Assembly (NCBI GenBank): GCA_016182605.1
Contig: JACPGE010000107.1
Location: 37,038 to 101,037, forward strand
Length of the DNA: 64,000 nucleotides
DNA from: Candidatus Hydrogenedentota bacterium
Lineage (GTDB): Bacteria; Hydrogenedentota; Hydrogenedentia; Hydrogenedentales; JAEUWI01
Direction: 5' to 3'
The notes below the pieces were generated by a model. That model searched no databases. It had not been told where the DNA came from and worked only from the letters and a program-made list of their open reading frames with translations. Each line of letters opens with the position of its first letter. Position 1 is the stretch's first letter. Positions 35,836 to 45,552 of the stretch are shown here, one piece after another. The position numbers and the translations under genes are program-made.

Positions 35836-36272
35836 TTGAATCCCTTTATCCCACGGTGCAACGCCGGACGCAAAGCGATCGTCCCGCGATCACGGTGGAG
35901 TGCGATCGTCTATTGGAACTGATGCAGACCCTGCGCGATCATGCCGGGCTGCGATTCGACCTGCTCCTGACCCATACGGCGGTGGACTATCCGGACGAGA
36001 ACCGCTTCGAACTCCTCTATCTACTTTATTCCACGGTTCATGGAACCAGGATCCTTGTGGCCACGAACCTGGAACGGAGCCGGCCGGTTGCGCCTTCGGT
36101 TTGCGGGATCTGGCCCATTGCGGAGTGGCAGGAGCGCGAGGCCTACGATCTGATGGGAATACTCTACGACGAGCATCCCGATCTGCGGCGGATATTTCTG
36201 GAAGACGATTGGGAAGGCTTCCCGTTGCGCAAGGACTACCAGGACAGCTACATGCTGGAGCTTCCAAAATGA
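35808..36272 (+). CDS. nuoC: NADH-quinone oxidoreductase subunit C
   Basis: A 154-residue 30-kDa-type hydrophilic subunit of the connecting module. The signature [17 protein letters not shown] followed by [22 protein letters not shown] (family ERE.YD..GI...HP.L.RI) identifies it. It is a separate protein, not fused to nuoD as in E. coli. The ATG at 35808 lies inside nuoB, and its TGA overlaps the nuoD ATG. Confidence 0.95.
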   Translation: MDSEKHLTLVESLYPTVQRRTQSDRPAITVECDRLLELMQTLRDHAGLRFDLLLTHTAVDYPDENRFELLYLLYSTVHGTRILVATNLERSRPVAPSVCGIWPIAEWQEREAYDLMGILYDEHPDLRRIFLEDDWEGFPLRKDYQDSYMLELPK

Positions 36273-37432
36273 GCGTACGGGTTTGCACACTGGACGACCT
36301 CCTGCATGCGCCCCTGGAAGCGGACAGCGATCTGACGACGCAAGAGTACCTGGTGAACATGGGGCCGCAGCACCCCATTGCCCACGGTTCGTTGCGCATC
36401 GTGCTGCGTCTGGACGGCGAGACCGTCAAGCACGTGCTTCCCGTTCCGGGCTACGTGCACCGCGGCGTGGAGAAGATGTGCGAGCATTTAACCTACCGGC
36501 AGATCATCCCGTACACGGATCGCCTGGACTATCTTTCCGCGATCATGAACAACTGGGCGGTGGCGAGGACGGTAGAGGCCGCGGCGGGCATTGAGACCAA
36601 CGAGCGTATAGAGTACATCCGTACGATCATGTCCGAGCTGCAACGGCTGCAAAGCCATGCATTGTGGTGGGGCGTTACGGGGATGGACCTTGGCGCGTAC
36701 ACGGCGTTTCTCTATGGCTTCCGTGAGCGGGAGATCATTGGCGAGATCTTTGAAGAGACCATCGGCGCGCGCCTGACTATGAATTACATTCAGCCTGGCG
36801 GCCTTATGTATGACATCCGTCCGGACTTCGTCGCGAAGGTGAAGCGCTTGATTCCGTATCTGCGTGGATGTATCGAGCAGTACGAGACCTTGCTTACAGG
36901 AAACGCGATATTCCAGGAGCGTCTCCGCAACATTGGCATACTCGACGGGGCGAAGGCCCTTGCGCTGGGTTGCACCGGGCCGGTGTTGCGGGCGAGCGGC
37001 GTGCCCTACGATCTACGGGCTATCGAAGGCTACGGCATGTATGGCAAGGTGAACTTCAACGTCGTAGTGGGCAGCGTGGGGGATTGCTGGGACCGTTATT
37101 ACGTGCGGCTGGAAGAGATGCGCGAGTCCTTGCGTATCATAGAGCAGCTCATCGACAGCATCCCAGAAGGCGCGTTTTCGACGTTGCATTACAATGCCGA
37201 TGTGATCCTTCCGGAAGGGACGCACTACGGGCAGATTGAAACAGCCCGCGGCGTCTTTGGCGTGTTGATAGTCTCCGATGGCAAGAGCGGGATCCCGTAC
37301 CGGCTTCACTTTCGTTCGCCGAATTTCAACAACCTCTGGGTTGTGACAGCCATTGCCCCTGGATGGCGTATTGCCGACTTCATTTCCATTCAATCCAGCC
37401 TTGACCTGGTTGTACCGGACATCGATCGATGA
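36269..37432 (+). CDS. nuoD: NADH-quinone oxidoreductase subunit D
   Basis: A 387-residue 49-kDa-type subunit that lines the quinone site together with NuoB. NMGPQHPIAHG near the N-terminus holds the quinone-site His, and GYVHRGVEKMCEH, RIEYIRTI-type and LYPxDIRPD-like blocks follow. The ATG at 36269 overlaps the nuoC stop in an ATGA junction, whereas the open frame upstream is only a shadow of nuoC. Confidence 0.95.
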   Translation: MSVRVCTLDDLLHAPLEADSDLTTQEYLVNMGPQHPIAHGSLRIVLRLDGETVKHVLPVPGYVHRGVEKMCEHLTYRQIIPYTDRLDYLSAIMNNWAVARTVEAAAGIETNERIEYIRTIMSELQRLQSHALWWGVTGMDLGAYTAFLYGFREREIIGEIFEETIGARLTMNYIQPGGLMYDIRPDFVAKVKRLIPYLRGCIEQYETLLTGNAIFQERLRNIGILDGAKALALGCTGPVLRASGVPYDLRAIEGYGMYGKVNFNVVVGSVGDCWDRYYVRLEEMRESLRIIEQLIDSIPEGAFSTLHYNADVILPEGTHYGQIETARGVFGVLIVSDGKSGIPYRLHFRSPNFNNLWVVTAIAPGWRIADFISIQSSLDLVVPDIDR

Positions 37433-37442
37433 GCGCACACGC

Positions 37443-38561
37443 ATGACACATCCGATGCTTGCCATACCGGCCGCCCTCCCCGCGGGGAGTCCCTGGGGGG
37501 CACAGACGCTTGCGGAACGGGCGTCCGCGTCTCAGAATCTGTGGGTTACCGCAGGCTACTTTCTGCTGGCGATAGTGGGTGTGACCGTGCTCCTCACACT
37601 GCTGGGTATGGTGTTGATTTATGTGGAGCGCAAGGTTGCGGCGCATTTCCAATGCCGGATTGGCCCAAAGCGCGTGGGCCCCTTCGGCATTTTCCAGACC
37701 ATCGCGGACACGCTGAAGCTGCTTTTCAAGGAAGACTTTGTTCCGCCGCAGGCCGATCAGGTGCTGCACATACTGGCGCCGTTTCTCGCGCTGCTCGTTC
37801 CTGTCGTATTGCTCGCACTCATTCCGTATTCGCCGATGACGCAGATTGCCGATCTGAACATAGGGATACTTTTTGTGACGGCGATTGGCGGTTTTGGGGT
37901 GATGGGCATACTGATAGCGGGATGGAGTTCCAACAACAAGTGGTCCATGATTGGGGCGATGCGCGCGGGCGCCCAGATTATATCTTACGAGATCTCCGCG
38001 ACGCTGGCCCTGCTTGTTATAGTCCTGTTCTCGGGCACGATGTCGCTGTCGGGGATAGTGCACAGCCAGAGCGAAGGCTGGTGGGTGTGGCGCGGCCATG
38101 CTGCGGGATTCACGGCGTTCATAATTTATCTTATCGCGTCTACGGCGGAGCTGAACCGCACGCCCTTCGACATTCCGGAGGGCGAGTCCGAGCTGACGGC
38201 TGGTTTCCACACCGAGTACTCGGGGCTGCGCTTCGCATTCTTTTTCCTTGCGGAATTCATCAACATGTTTACTGTGTCCGCGCTGACGGCGACGCTGTTT
38301 CTCGGTGGCTGGATGCCGTTTCATGTCGGCGATTGGGCTGTGTTGAACGGCGCGATGGACGCGATTCCTCCGGGCGTCTGGTTCCTGGGGAAGACCTCCG
38401 CAGTGATCTTTCTCATCATGTGGATTCGCTGGACCTTTCCCCGCCTTCGCGTGGACCAGTTGATGCACCTCGAATGGAAGGTGCTGCTCCCGATTGGTAT
38501 TGCAAACCTGCTGATTGCCGCTGTTCTGGTGTTGACCAACTTCTACCCGTTCCCACACTGA
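37443..38561 (+). CDS. nuoH: NADH-quinone oxidoreductase subunit H
   Basis: A 372-residue membrane subunit with about eight spans that forms the quinone channel at the junction with the peripheral arm. Signature blocks are ERKVAAHFQCRIGPKRVGPFG and ELNRTPFDIPEGESELTAGFHTEYSG. nuoE, nuoF and nuoG, which in many bacteria lie between nuoD and nuoH, are missing: only 10 nt separate nuoD and nuoH here. The ATG at 37443 is preferred; the earlier frame overlaps nuoD. Confidence 0.96.
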   Translation: MTHPMLAIPAALPAGSPWGAQTLAERASASQNLWVTAGYFLLAIVGVTVLLTLLGMVLIYVERKVAAHFQCRIGPKRVGPFGIFQTIADTLKLLFKEDFVPPQADQVLHILAPFLALLVPVVLLALIPYSPMTQIADLNIGILFVTAIGGFGVMGILIAGWSSNNKWSMIGAMRAGAQIISYEISATLALLVIVLFSGTMSLSGIVHSQSEGWWVWRGHAAGFTAFIIYLIASTAELNRTPFDIPEGESELTAGFHTEYSGLRFAFFFLAEFINMFTVSALTATLFLGGWMPFHVGDWAVLNGAMDAIPPGVWFLGKTSAVIFLIMWIRWTFPRLRVDQLMHLEWKVLLPIGIANLLIAAVLVLTNFYPFPH

Positions 38562-38573
38562 GCGCACAATTTC

Positions 38574-39395
38574 ATGGGCATGATAGATACGATAGCCGTA
38601 GAGACCTCGGAGCGGCAGATTGCCGGCAAGACCGTTGCCGTCTCGACCGTTTTGCGCGGCCGTCCGCCCAGCTATTTGCGTGTCGCGTTTAGCACGGTCA
38701 TTGGTCTCTTGCGCGGCATGAAGATGACGCTGGGCTATTTCCTGTCCCCGGAGGAGATTGTGACCCAGCAGTACCCGGAGAACCGGGACACGCTGCGCTT
38801 TCCGGAACGGTACCGGGGCAACCTGCGCTTCAAGTTTCCCAATGCAGAGGAACACGAGAGCCACGCGGCGTTGGTTACGCAGGTTTCGCAAGAGGCGGAA
38901 GTGGATGCGCAGCACGCGGCCGCGTGGATGCACGAGGACAACGGCGCCCGCTGGTACCACAACTGCACGGGGTGCGGGAAGTGCGAGGCGGCCTGCCCGA
39001 ATGCGTCGATCAAGGTGATTACGCGGCATGGCGAGATACTGGATGACCGGGAGCTGGATCGATTTGTCTGGCGCCTGGATTCGTGCATGTTTTGCAATGC
39101 GTGCGTGCAGGCCTGCCCGTGGGACGCGATTGAGATGACGGCGGGTTTCGAGAACGCCGTCTATGACCGCCGGTTGCTCGTCTACAATCTCAACAAGATG
39201 GCCGGCCCGCGCATCAATCTGATACAGGACGAAGAGAATCCGGATGTCCGCAAGCGGATGGTGGAACGGCGGGATCGTTACGGCGGTCCTGTGCCGCTCA
39301 ATGGCTTCGGGCTTCCGAATCTTTTGCCGGTGCCTGCGCCTCTTCCTGTGGATGAAGCAGTGGACGCTATGCCAGGGCAGGAGGGCAGCGCATGA
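38574..39395 (+). CDS. nuoI: NADH-quinone oxidoreductase subunit I
   Basis: The ferredoxin-like subunit holding clusters N6a and N6b. The two 4Fe-4S motifs are C131..C134..C137...C141 and C171..C174..C177...C181. At 273 residues it is about 100 longer than usual. It has an insert of roughly 35 residues rich in Glu, His and Ala between the PERYRG segment and the first cluster, and a Pro-rich tail of about 60 residues after the second. Without a NADH module in the operon, such extensions might help dock another electron donor; that is speculation. The stop overlaps nuoJ (ATGA). Confidence 0.93.
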   Translation: MGMIDTIAVETSERQIAGKTVAVSTVLRGRPPSYLRVAFSTVIGLLRGMKMTLGYFLSPEEIVTQQYPENRDTLRFPERYRGNLRFKFPNAEEHESHAALVTQVSQEAEVDAQHAAAWMHEDNGARWYHNCTGCGKCEAACPNASIKVITRHGEILDDRELDRFVWRLDSCMFCNACVQACPWDAIEMTAGFENAVYDRRLLVYNLNKMAGPRINLIQDEENPDVRKRMVERRDRYGGPVPLNGFGLPNLLPVPAPLPVDEAVDAMPGQEGSA

Positions 39396-40012
39396 TATCG
39401 AGCGCGGTCTATACCGTCATGTTTTACGGGCTCTCCGCGGCGGTGATACTGCTTGCGGTCCTCGCGGTGAACCTGCGTCAACTGTTGCGGGCCGCATTGG
39501 CGCTGATGGGGATGCTCTCCCTCAGCGCAGGGCTCTATGTTTTGCTGCACGCCGAATTTCTCGCCGGGGTTCAAGTTCTGGTCTACATCGGCGGCATCGT
39601 CGTCCTGATAGTGTTCGCGATCATGTTGACGCGATCCTCTGAACTCCTGGAGGATCATCCGCGTCCATTGGCGCAGGTTCTGGGTGCGTTATTGTCGATG
39701 TTCTTCCTTTTCGTGGCGGCCCTTGCCCTGCGCGACACCCGGTTTCCGGTGCAAGTCCAAACGGGTCCGCCGGTGGACGATGTGCGCCAGATCGGCCTGC
39801 TACTGCTTGACCGGGGCGCGACGGGGTATCTGGTGCCCTTTGAACTGCTCTCCCTGCTACTGCTGGTGGCGATTATAGGCGGGACGGTTATCGCGCGGAA
39901 GGTGGCTCCGCCGAAGCAGCCGTTTACGACGGGCGGCGATGCGCGCGGTGAGACCATCACCGAAAGCGCGCGGACGCAGCGGGACATCGTTCCCGGGGAG
40001 GGCGCCCCATGA
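39392..40012 (+). CDS. nuoJ: NADH-quinone oxidoreductase subunit J
   Basis: A 206-residue membrane subunit with five predicted spans. The third carries the conserved GVQVLVYIGGIVVLIVFAIML-type segment, here beginning LAGVQVLVYIGG, which forms the pi-bulge helix of complex I. The C-terminal 35 residues are polar. ATGA junctions join it to nuoI upstream and nuoK downstream. Confidence 0.94.
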   Translation: MISSAVYTVMFYGLSAAVILLAVLAVNLRQLLRAALALMGMLSLSAGLYVLLHAEFLAGVQVLVYIGGIVVLIVFAIMLTRSSELLEDHPRPLAQVLGALLSMFFLFVAALALRDTRFPVQVQTGPPVDDVRQIGLLLLDRGATGYLVPFELLSLLLLVAIIGGTVIARKVAPPKQPFTTGGDARGETITESARTQRDIVPGEGAP

Positions 40013-40341
40013 TCGAACTTTTGGCACGCCACAGTCCCGGCCTTCCGGAGTGGCTGACCCTTTGTGTTGTACTTTACTCCATTGGCCTCTACGGTCTGCT
40101 GACGCGGCGTAACGCCATTGCGATGCTCATGGCGGTCGAGATCATGTTGAACGCAGCCGCGCTGAATTTCGTGGTCTTCGATCGTTTTTCCACGAATCAG
40201 CAGGCCGACGGCCAAGTGATGGCGCTGTTTGTGATCGTCATGGCTGCCGCGGAGATCGTGGTGGGGATGGCGATTGTTGTGGCGCTTTACCGCATGCGCG
40301 GCACGGTTGACATCAACCAAATGAATTCGATGAGGGGATAG
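40009..40341 (+). CDS. nuoK: NADH-quinone oxidoreductase subunit K
   Basis: A 110-residue MrpC-like subunit with three spans. The second span contains the conserved Glu in MAVEIMLNAAALNF and the third the Glu in MAAAEIVVGMAIVVALYR; both are part of the proton path. Length is normal. It overlaps nuoJ in an ATGA junction and ends 4 nt before nuoL. Confidence 0.95.
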   Translation: MIELLARHSPGLPEWLTLCVVLYSIGLYGLLTRRNAIAMLMAVEIMLNAAALNFVVFDRFSTNQQADGQVMALFVIVMAAAEIVVGMAIVVALYRMRGTVDINQMNSMRG

Positions 40342-40345
40342 TTCT

Positions 40346-42337
40346 ATGGATGGCGACAGTGGCTGGATGATGCAACACGCATGGCTGATCCCTGCGTTGC
40401 CGCTGGTGTCGTTTGCCGTGGTGGGTTTGCTGATCAGTCCCTATTGGAAGAAGGGCGCCGGGGTTATCGCCACACTGTCCATCGTGGCCTCCATGGTTTG
40501 CGCCTATGTGCTCGCGTGGGAGTACTTCACCCTGTATCCTGCTGGGGGCGAGCATCCAATACTTGTACCGTGGTCTTTTGAGTGGCTGCGGTATCAGCCT
40601 GGGCTCGCGGCCAATGTGGGCGTTCTGGTCGATCCGATTTCGCTGCTGCTGATGATCGTGGTCACGACAGTGAGCGCGCTGGTGCATATTTACAGCAATG
40701 CGTACATGCATGGGGACTACGGTTTTGGCCGCTACTTCACGTTCTTGAATCTATTCACGTTCAGCATGCTGGGCCTGGTGGTGGCGCCGGACATCATCCA
40801 GATGTACGTGTGCTGGGAACTGGTGGGGGTCAGCAGCTTCCTGCTCATCGGCTTTTACTACAACAAGCCCTCCGCCGTGGCCGCCTCGAAGAAGGCGTTT
40901 ATTGTCACGCGCTTCGCGGACTTGGGATTTCTGGTCGGGGTGCTGTTGTTGAGTTTCTACGGCTACCGGATCTTCCCGGACTGGTCCGCGGAGGTGGGGG
41001 CGGTGGCGAACGGCCTGGCGGGGACGCAGCCCGTGGACTTTCAGTATCTGAATGATCCGGTGTTTCTGGCGAAGTTTGCCGCGCTCGACACTACGTTTCT
41101 CGGGATCAGCCTGCTTACGCTTTCCATGTGCCTGGTGTTCATGGGCGCGGCCGGGAAGAGCGCGATGTTTCCGCTGCACATCTGGCTGCCAGATGCGATG
41201 GAGGGCCCTACGCCCGTTTCTGCGTTGATCCATGCAGCAACGATGGTGGTTGCGGGGGTCTATCTTGTGGCGCGGCTTTTTCCCGCGTTTGCGTTCAGTG
41301 GCACGGCGGCGCTGCTGGTGGCGTACGTGGGGGCGTTCACGAGCCTTTTTGCCGCGGTGATCGGGACGACGCAGGACGACATCAAGCGCGTGCTTGCTTT
41401 TTCGACGTTGAGCCAGTTGGGCTACATGATGCTGGCGCTGGGGGTGAGCACGGCGGAGCACACGCTGGGCTACACGGCGAGTATGTTTCATCTATTCACG
41501 CATGCATTTTTCAAGGCGCTGCTTTTCATGGGTGCGGGCGCGGTGATTCATGCGGTGCACACGAATTCGATCTGGGAGATGGGCGGCCTGTGGCGCAAGA
41601 TGCCGATCACCCACATTACGTTTCTCGTGGCGACACTGGCGATCAGCGGGATTTGGCCCTTTGCGGGGTTTTTCTCGAAGGACGAGATCCTTGCAGCGGC
41701 GCTGGGCAGCGGCCACTATGTCATCTTTGGTGTGGCCGTGCTGGTGGCGGGGTTGACGGCGTTCTACATGTTCCGAATTTACTTCGTCACTTTTTGGGGG
41801 AAGGGCCGGGGTGCGGGGGCAGCGCATGCGCACGAGGCGCCGGCGCTCATGTGGATGCCGATGGCGCTGCTTGCGGTGCTCTCCGCAGTGACGGGATTTT
41901 TTCCGATGGCCGAGTATGTGCACCTGGGCGAGGCGGAAGGGCACCACGGCATCAATCTGGCTGTTGTGATTCCGGCCACGCTGTTCGCGTTGATTGGCAT
42001 TGCCATGGCGGCGTCGCTCTACATCGGAGACGGGCACCGGGCGGTGGCATTGGCGAAGATGCTGGGTTCGGTTCACCAGACGATTAAGCAGAAATTTTAT
42101 ATCGACGAAGTTTACCTATTCATCACGCACCGCATCATCTTCCATCGCATCGCGCGGCCCATCGCCTGGTTTGACAAGCGCATGGTGGACGGGGGTGTGG
42201 ATGCCAGCGGTTGGGCCACACGTTCCGGGGGACGCGCCCTCAGCCTGTTGCAGACGGGGCAGGTCCAGACGTATGGGCTTTGGTTTACCGGCGGGGTGGC
42301 CTTCGTTGTGCTGATATTGTGGAGCGCGCTGGTATAG
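40346..42337 (+). CDS. nuoL: NADH-quinone oxidoreductase subunit L
   Basis: A 663-residue antiporter-like proton-pumping subunit with many spans and the long C-terminal lateral helix. Conserved elements include CWELVGVSSFLLIGFYY (key Glu), the PLHIWLPDAMEGPTPVSALIHAATMV block with pump Lys and His, and DDIKRVLAFSTLSQLGYM. The ATG has GAGGGG upstream. It is followed by 37 nt and then nuoM. Confidence 0.96.
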   Translation: MDGDSGWMMQHAWLIPALPLVSFAVVGLLISPYWKKGAGVIATLSIVASMVCAYVLAWEYFTLYPAGGEHPILVPWSFEWLRYQPGLAANVGVLVDPISLLLMIVVTTVSALVHIYSNAYMHGDYGFGRYFTFLNLFTFSMLGLVVAPDIIQMYVCWELVGVSSFLLIGFYYNKPSAVAASKKAFIVTRFADLGFLVGVLLLSFYGYRIFPDWSAEVGAVANGLAGTQPVDFQYLNDPVFLAKFAALDTTFLGISLLTLSMCLVFMGAAGKSAMFPLHIWLPDAMEGPTPVSALIHAATMVVAGVYLVARLFPAFAFSGTAALLVAYVGAFTSLFAAVIGTTQDDIKRVLAFSTLSQLGYMMLALGVSTAEHTLGYTASMFHLFTHAFFKALLFMGAGAVIHAVHTNSIWEMGGLWRKMPITHITFLVATLAISGIWPFAGFFSKDEILAAALGSGHYVIFGVAVLVAGLTAFYMFRIYFVTFWGKGRGAGAAHAHEAPALMWMPMALLAVLSAVTGFFPMAEYVHLGEAEGHHGINLAVVIPATLFALIGIAMAASLYIGDGHRAVALAKMLGSVHQTIKQKFYIDEVYLFITHRIIFHRIARPIAWFDKRMVDGGVDASGWATRSGGRALSLLQTGQVQTYGLWFTGGVAFVVLILWSALV

Positions 42338-42374
42338 CGCGCGGCGGGACAAACCAGGGGAAAGCAGAGTTCAC

Positions 42375-43892
42375 ATGGGGTTGGTCAGTTGGATAATCGC
42401 GGCGCCATTCTTGACGATGGTCGCGATCGTGTTCGTGCCCGAGCGGCACTGGCGCATGATCCGGTGGATAGCGGCCGTGGGCACGGGCATAGGCTTGATC
42501 CTGACGTGTGTGCTCACCTACCGCTATTGGATGGCGGCGTCTGCGGACCTGGAGACGCTGCGCACGGCCACGATGACGAAGCTGTACCTGGTGGAGCGCG
42601 TCGCGTGGTTCAAGCCCCTCGGGATTCAATATCTTGTTGGCGTGGATGGCATCTCCGTGAGCATGGTGATCCTCACGTCGCTCATTATTTTTTGCGGTGT
42701 GCTGGCGAGCTGGAATGTGGAGGTGCGCACGAAGGAGTTCTTTGCGCTGCTGCTGCTGCTGGTTTCCGGAGTGTTTGGCGTCTTTCTGAGCTTTGATCTC
42801 TTTCTGTTCTTCATGTTTTATGAGCTGGCGGTGCTGCCGATGTATCTGTTGATCGGCATCTGGGGCACGGGGCCGAAAGAATACGCCGCGATGAAGCTCA
42901 CGCTCATGCTGCTGGTGGGCAGCGCCTTTGTGCTTGTGGGATTCCTCGCGCTGTTTCATCAGTCGGGCCTGCACACCTTTGACCTGCAGCAATTGGGTTC
43001 GATTGAGTATTCCGATCGCTTTCAGTGGTGGTTTTTCCCGATGATTTTCGTTGGGTTTGGGGTGCTTGGCGCGCTCTTTCCCTTTCACACGTGGTCTCCG
43101 GATGGGCACAGTTCCGCGCCGACGGCGGTATCCATGCTGCATGCCGGCGTGTTGATGAAGCTGGGGGGCTATGGCGCGCTGCGCATTGCGGTGTACCTGC
43201 TGCCGGAGGGTGCGAAGGAGTGGGGGCTTTTCTTCATGGCGCTGACCACGATCAACATTCTATACGGTGCGTTTGGCGCGATAACGCAGCGCGACCTGAA
43301 GTACTTCACGGCATATTCTTCCGTGAGCCATTGCGGCTTTGTTCTTTTCGGCGTGGCGACGCTCAACCTCATGGGCTTCAAGGGCGCGGTCTTGCAGATG
43401 TTCAGTCATGGCATCATGACGGGGCTTTTCTTCGGCCTAATAGGGATGGTTTACGGACGTACGCACACCCGGATCATACCGGATATGGGGGGGTTGGCGA
43501 AGGTGATGCCTTGGCTGGCGGCGTGTTTCTATATTGCAGGGCTTGCGAGTCTGGGTTTGCCAGGTCTCTCGGGCTTTGTGGCGGAGACCCATGTATTTCT
43601 GGGCGGCTTCTTTGGCAATGCGTGGACGAATGTGACGATCATGCGGATACTTACGGTGACGGCGACGTTTTCCATTGTAGTGACGGCGGTCTATGTGTTG
43701 CGCGGCTTGGCGACAGCCTTTCAGGGTCCGATCACGGATCCGCATTTCGAGAAGCTGACCGACGCCACGTTGACGGAGAAACTGGCCACGGGGATTCTGG
43801 TGGCGACGCTGCTTTTCGTGGGGTGTTTCCCGTGGCTCATCATTGATTTGATAGAACCCGCGCTCTACCCGTTTGTCAATCGATTGCACTGA
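42375..43892 (+). CDS. nuoM: NADH-quinone oxidoreductase subunit M
   Basis: A 505-residue antiporter-like proton-pumping subunit. YELAVLPMYLLIGIWG contains the key Glu, PFHTWSPDGHSSAPTAVSMLHAGVLMK the central Lys/His block, and RDLKYFTAYSSVSHCGF the late helix. The length is normal and the ATG at 42375 has a nearby AAAGCAGAG. It sits in the standard L-M-N order. Confidence 0.96.
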   Translation: MGLVSWIIAAPFLTMVAIVFVPERHWRMIRWIAAVGTGIGLILTCVLTYRYWMAASADLETLRTATMTKLYLVERVAWFKPLGIQYLVGVDGISVSMVILTSLIIFCGVLASWNVEVRTKEFFALLLLLVSGVFGVFLSFDLFLFFMFYELAVLPMYLLIGIWGTGPKEYAAMKLTLMLLVGSAFVLVGFLALFHQSGLHTFDLQQLGSIEYSDRFQWWFFPMIFVGFGVLGALFPFHTWSPDGHSSAPTAVSMLHAGVLMKLGGYGALRIAVYLLPEGAKEWGLFFMALTTINILYGAFGAITQRDLKYFTAYSSVSHCGFVLFGVATLNLMGFKGAVLQMFSHGIMTGLFFGLIGMVYGRTHTRIIPDMGGLAKVMPWLAACFYIAGLASLGLPGLSGFVAETHVFLGGFFGNAWTNVTIMRILTVTATFSIVVTAVYVLRGLATAFQGPITDPHFEKLTDATLTEKLATGILVATLLFVGCFPWLIIDLIEPALYPFVNRLH

Positions 43893-43942
43893 CACCCATT
43901 GGCGGAGACGGCGGGAACCTTGTAAAGGCCTTGGATTCGAAC

Positions 43943-45394
43943 ATGAGCATCATCATTCCAGAAATTATCGTGCTGGCGACTGCGTTTGCCATCCTGATTG
44001 CGGATCTATTCATGAACGAGCGCACGCGTGTATACCTGGCCCCTGCTGCGGTGGCGGGACTGCTGCTGGCCCTTGCCGTAATGGTGGTGCACACGCCGGC
44101 ATCGGGCGCGCTAATTGGGGGCCGCTTTACCATGGATGCGGCGGGGTGGTGGTTTAAGATCCTGTTCATGATCTCCGCGCTTATTGCGGTGCTCTTGTCG
44201 ATGGACACGCTCGATGGGCGCGCCCGGGTTCGGGTGCGCGGCATGGGATTCCGGGGCGAGTATTACAGCATTCTGCTGTTCAGCGTGGTGGGGATGATGT
44301 TTCTTGTTTCAGCGCGGGATCTCGCGACCCTCTTTGTGAGCCTGGAACTGGCGACGCTGCCGCTTTTTGTTCTGGCGGCGTGGCGGCGCGACGATCCGAA
44401 ATCGGGCGAGGCCGGGCTGAAGTATGTCGTCTTGGGCGCGCTGGCGTCGGCGTTCATCGTGTATGGGTTTGGGATCCTCTATGGCCTCACGCAGTCGACC
44501 GATCTGGAGACCATTGCACAGCGGCTTGCGGGTGAGCGCGCGCCGGCGTTCTGGCTGGCGGCGGCGCTCGTACTTGCCGGCGCGGGATTCAAGCTGACGA
44601 TCGTGCCGTTTCACATGTGGGCCGCGGACGTGTATCAGGGGGCTCCGACGCCGGTGACGGCGTATCTTTCGGTGGGATCCAAGGCGGCGGGCTTGGCCTT
44701 TGCGTTTCAGGTTTTCTACCGGATCTTTGGGGATGCGCTCCCGCACTGGGATATGCTGATTGCGATCTTTGCTGCCTTGACGATGACGCTGGGAAACCTT
44801 GTGGCGATCGTGCAGCACGACATCAAGCGCTTCATGGCCTTCAGTGCGATTTCGCAGGCGGGGTATTTCCTGCTCGGTTTCCTGGGCGCCGCGGAGGAGG
44901 GCGTGCCCGCAATGCTCTTCTACCTTCTGGTCTATATCTTCAGCAACCTTGCAGTTTTTGCCTGCATCATCTGGTTTGAGAACGAGACAGGCAAGGGACA
45001 GATTGAAGACTATCGCGGCCTCTCGCTCAGCAATCCTTTGATGGCACTGGGCATGACCCTGGCGTTGTTCAGTCTTGCGGGAATTCCCCCGCTGTCGGGA
45101 TTCGTAGGCAAGTTTTTTCTTTTCAGCATAGCGTCTAAGGCGGGATTTCACGGGCTGGTGGCAGTGGCGGCTGTGAACTCGACGATTTCGCTCTACTACT
45201 ACCTGCGGGTCGTACGGCAGATGTATATCGAGCCGGTGGACGAGCGTGTGCCGGCGCCTGGATCTTCAGTGAGTATCGGCCTCTCGCTTGCACTTTTGAG
45301 CGTACCGGTGGCGATACTTGGGATACTGCCCACGGTCTACGAAGGCATCCATGCGGCGACGATTGCGTGGCTGGCTTCGATGCCTCAGGGGTGA
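43943..45394 (+). CDS. nuoN: NADH-quinone oxidoreductase subunit N
   Basis: A 483-residue third antiporter-like subunit and last gene of the operon. SLELATLPLFVLAAW carries the key Glu and PFHMWAADVYQGAPTPVTAYLSVGSKAAG the central Lys block; HDIKRFMAFSAISQAGY follows. The ATG at 43943 is preferred over the TTG at 43931. No clear terminator is seen in the gap before fur. Confidence 0.95.
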   Translation: MSIIIPEIIVLATAFAILIADLFMNERTRVYLAPAAVAGLLLALAVMVVHTPASGALIGGRFTMDAAGWWFKILFMISALIAVLLSMDTLDGRARVRVRGMGFRGEYYSILLFSVVGMMFLVSARDLATLFVSLELATLPLFVLAAWRRDDPKSGEAGLKYVVLGALASAFIVYGFGILYGLTQSTDLETIAQRLAGERAPAFWLAAALVLAGAGFKLTIVPFHMWAADVYQGAPTPVTAYLSVGSKAAGLAFAFQVFYRIFGDALPHWDMLIAIFAALTMTLGNLVAIVQHDIKRFMAFSAISQAGYFLLGFLGAAEEGVPAMLFYLLVYIFSNLAVFACIIWFENETGKGQIEDYRGLSLSNPLMALGMTLALFSLAGIPPLSGFVGKFFLFSIASKAGFHGLVAVAAVNSTISLYYYLRVVRQMYIEPVDERVPAPGSSVSIGLSLALLSVPVAILGILPTVYEGIHAATIAWLASMPQG

Positions 45395-45494
45395 TCCTGA
45401 AGCCGGACGTATAGGCGGGGCCGTACTGGGGCGTGTCGCTAGGGAGCAGCCTGGAAATTGGGGGCAATACGAACACATTGCGGCAGAATTTGCG

Positions 45495-45531
45495 TTGATA
45501 TGCGGAGAAATGCTATTAATAATGATTATCG
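45495..45531 (+). promoter_or_regulatory. fur promoter overlapped by a Fur/PerR-type box
   Basis: TTGATA at 45495-45500 and AATAAT at 45518-45523 are 17 nt apart. The -10 lies inside a 7-1-7 box at 45517-45531 (TAATAAT-G-ATTATCG). This agrees at 12 of 14 positions with the Fur pattern TGATAATNATTATCA and equally with the PerR pattern TTATAATNATTATAA. Occupancy would block the promoter, so the unit is probably autoregulated. Confidence 0.7.
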
Positions 45532-45552
45532 ATACTGACGACGAGGTTTTGG

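Noticed and set aside
37380..39029. 549-codon minus-strand frame opposite nuoH/nuoI
   Set aside because: It is antisense to two clear complex I genes and extremely rich in His, Arg and Asn.
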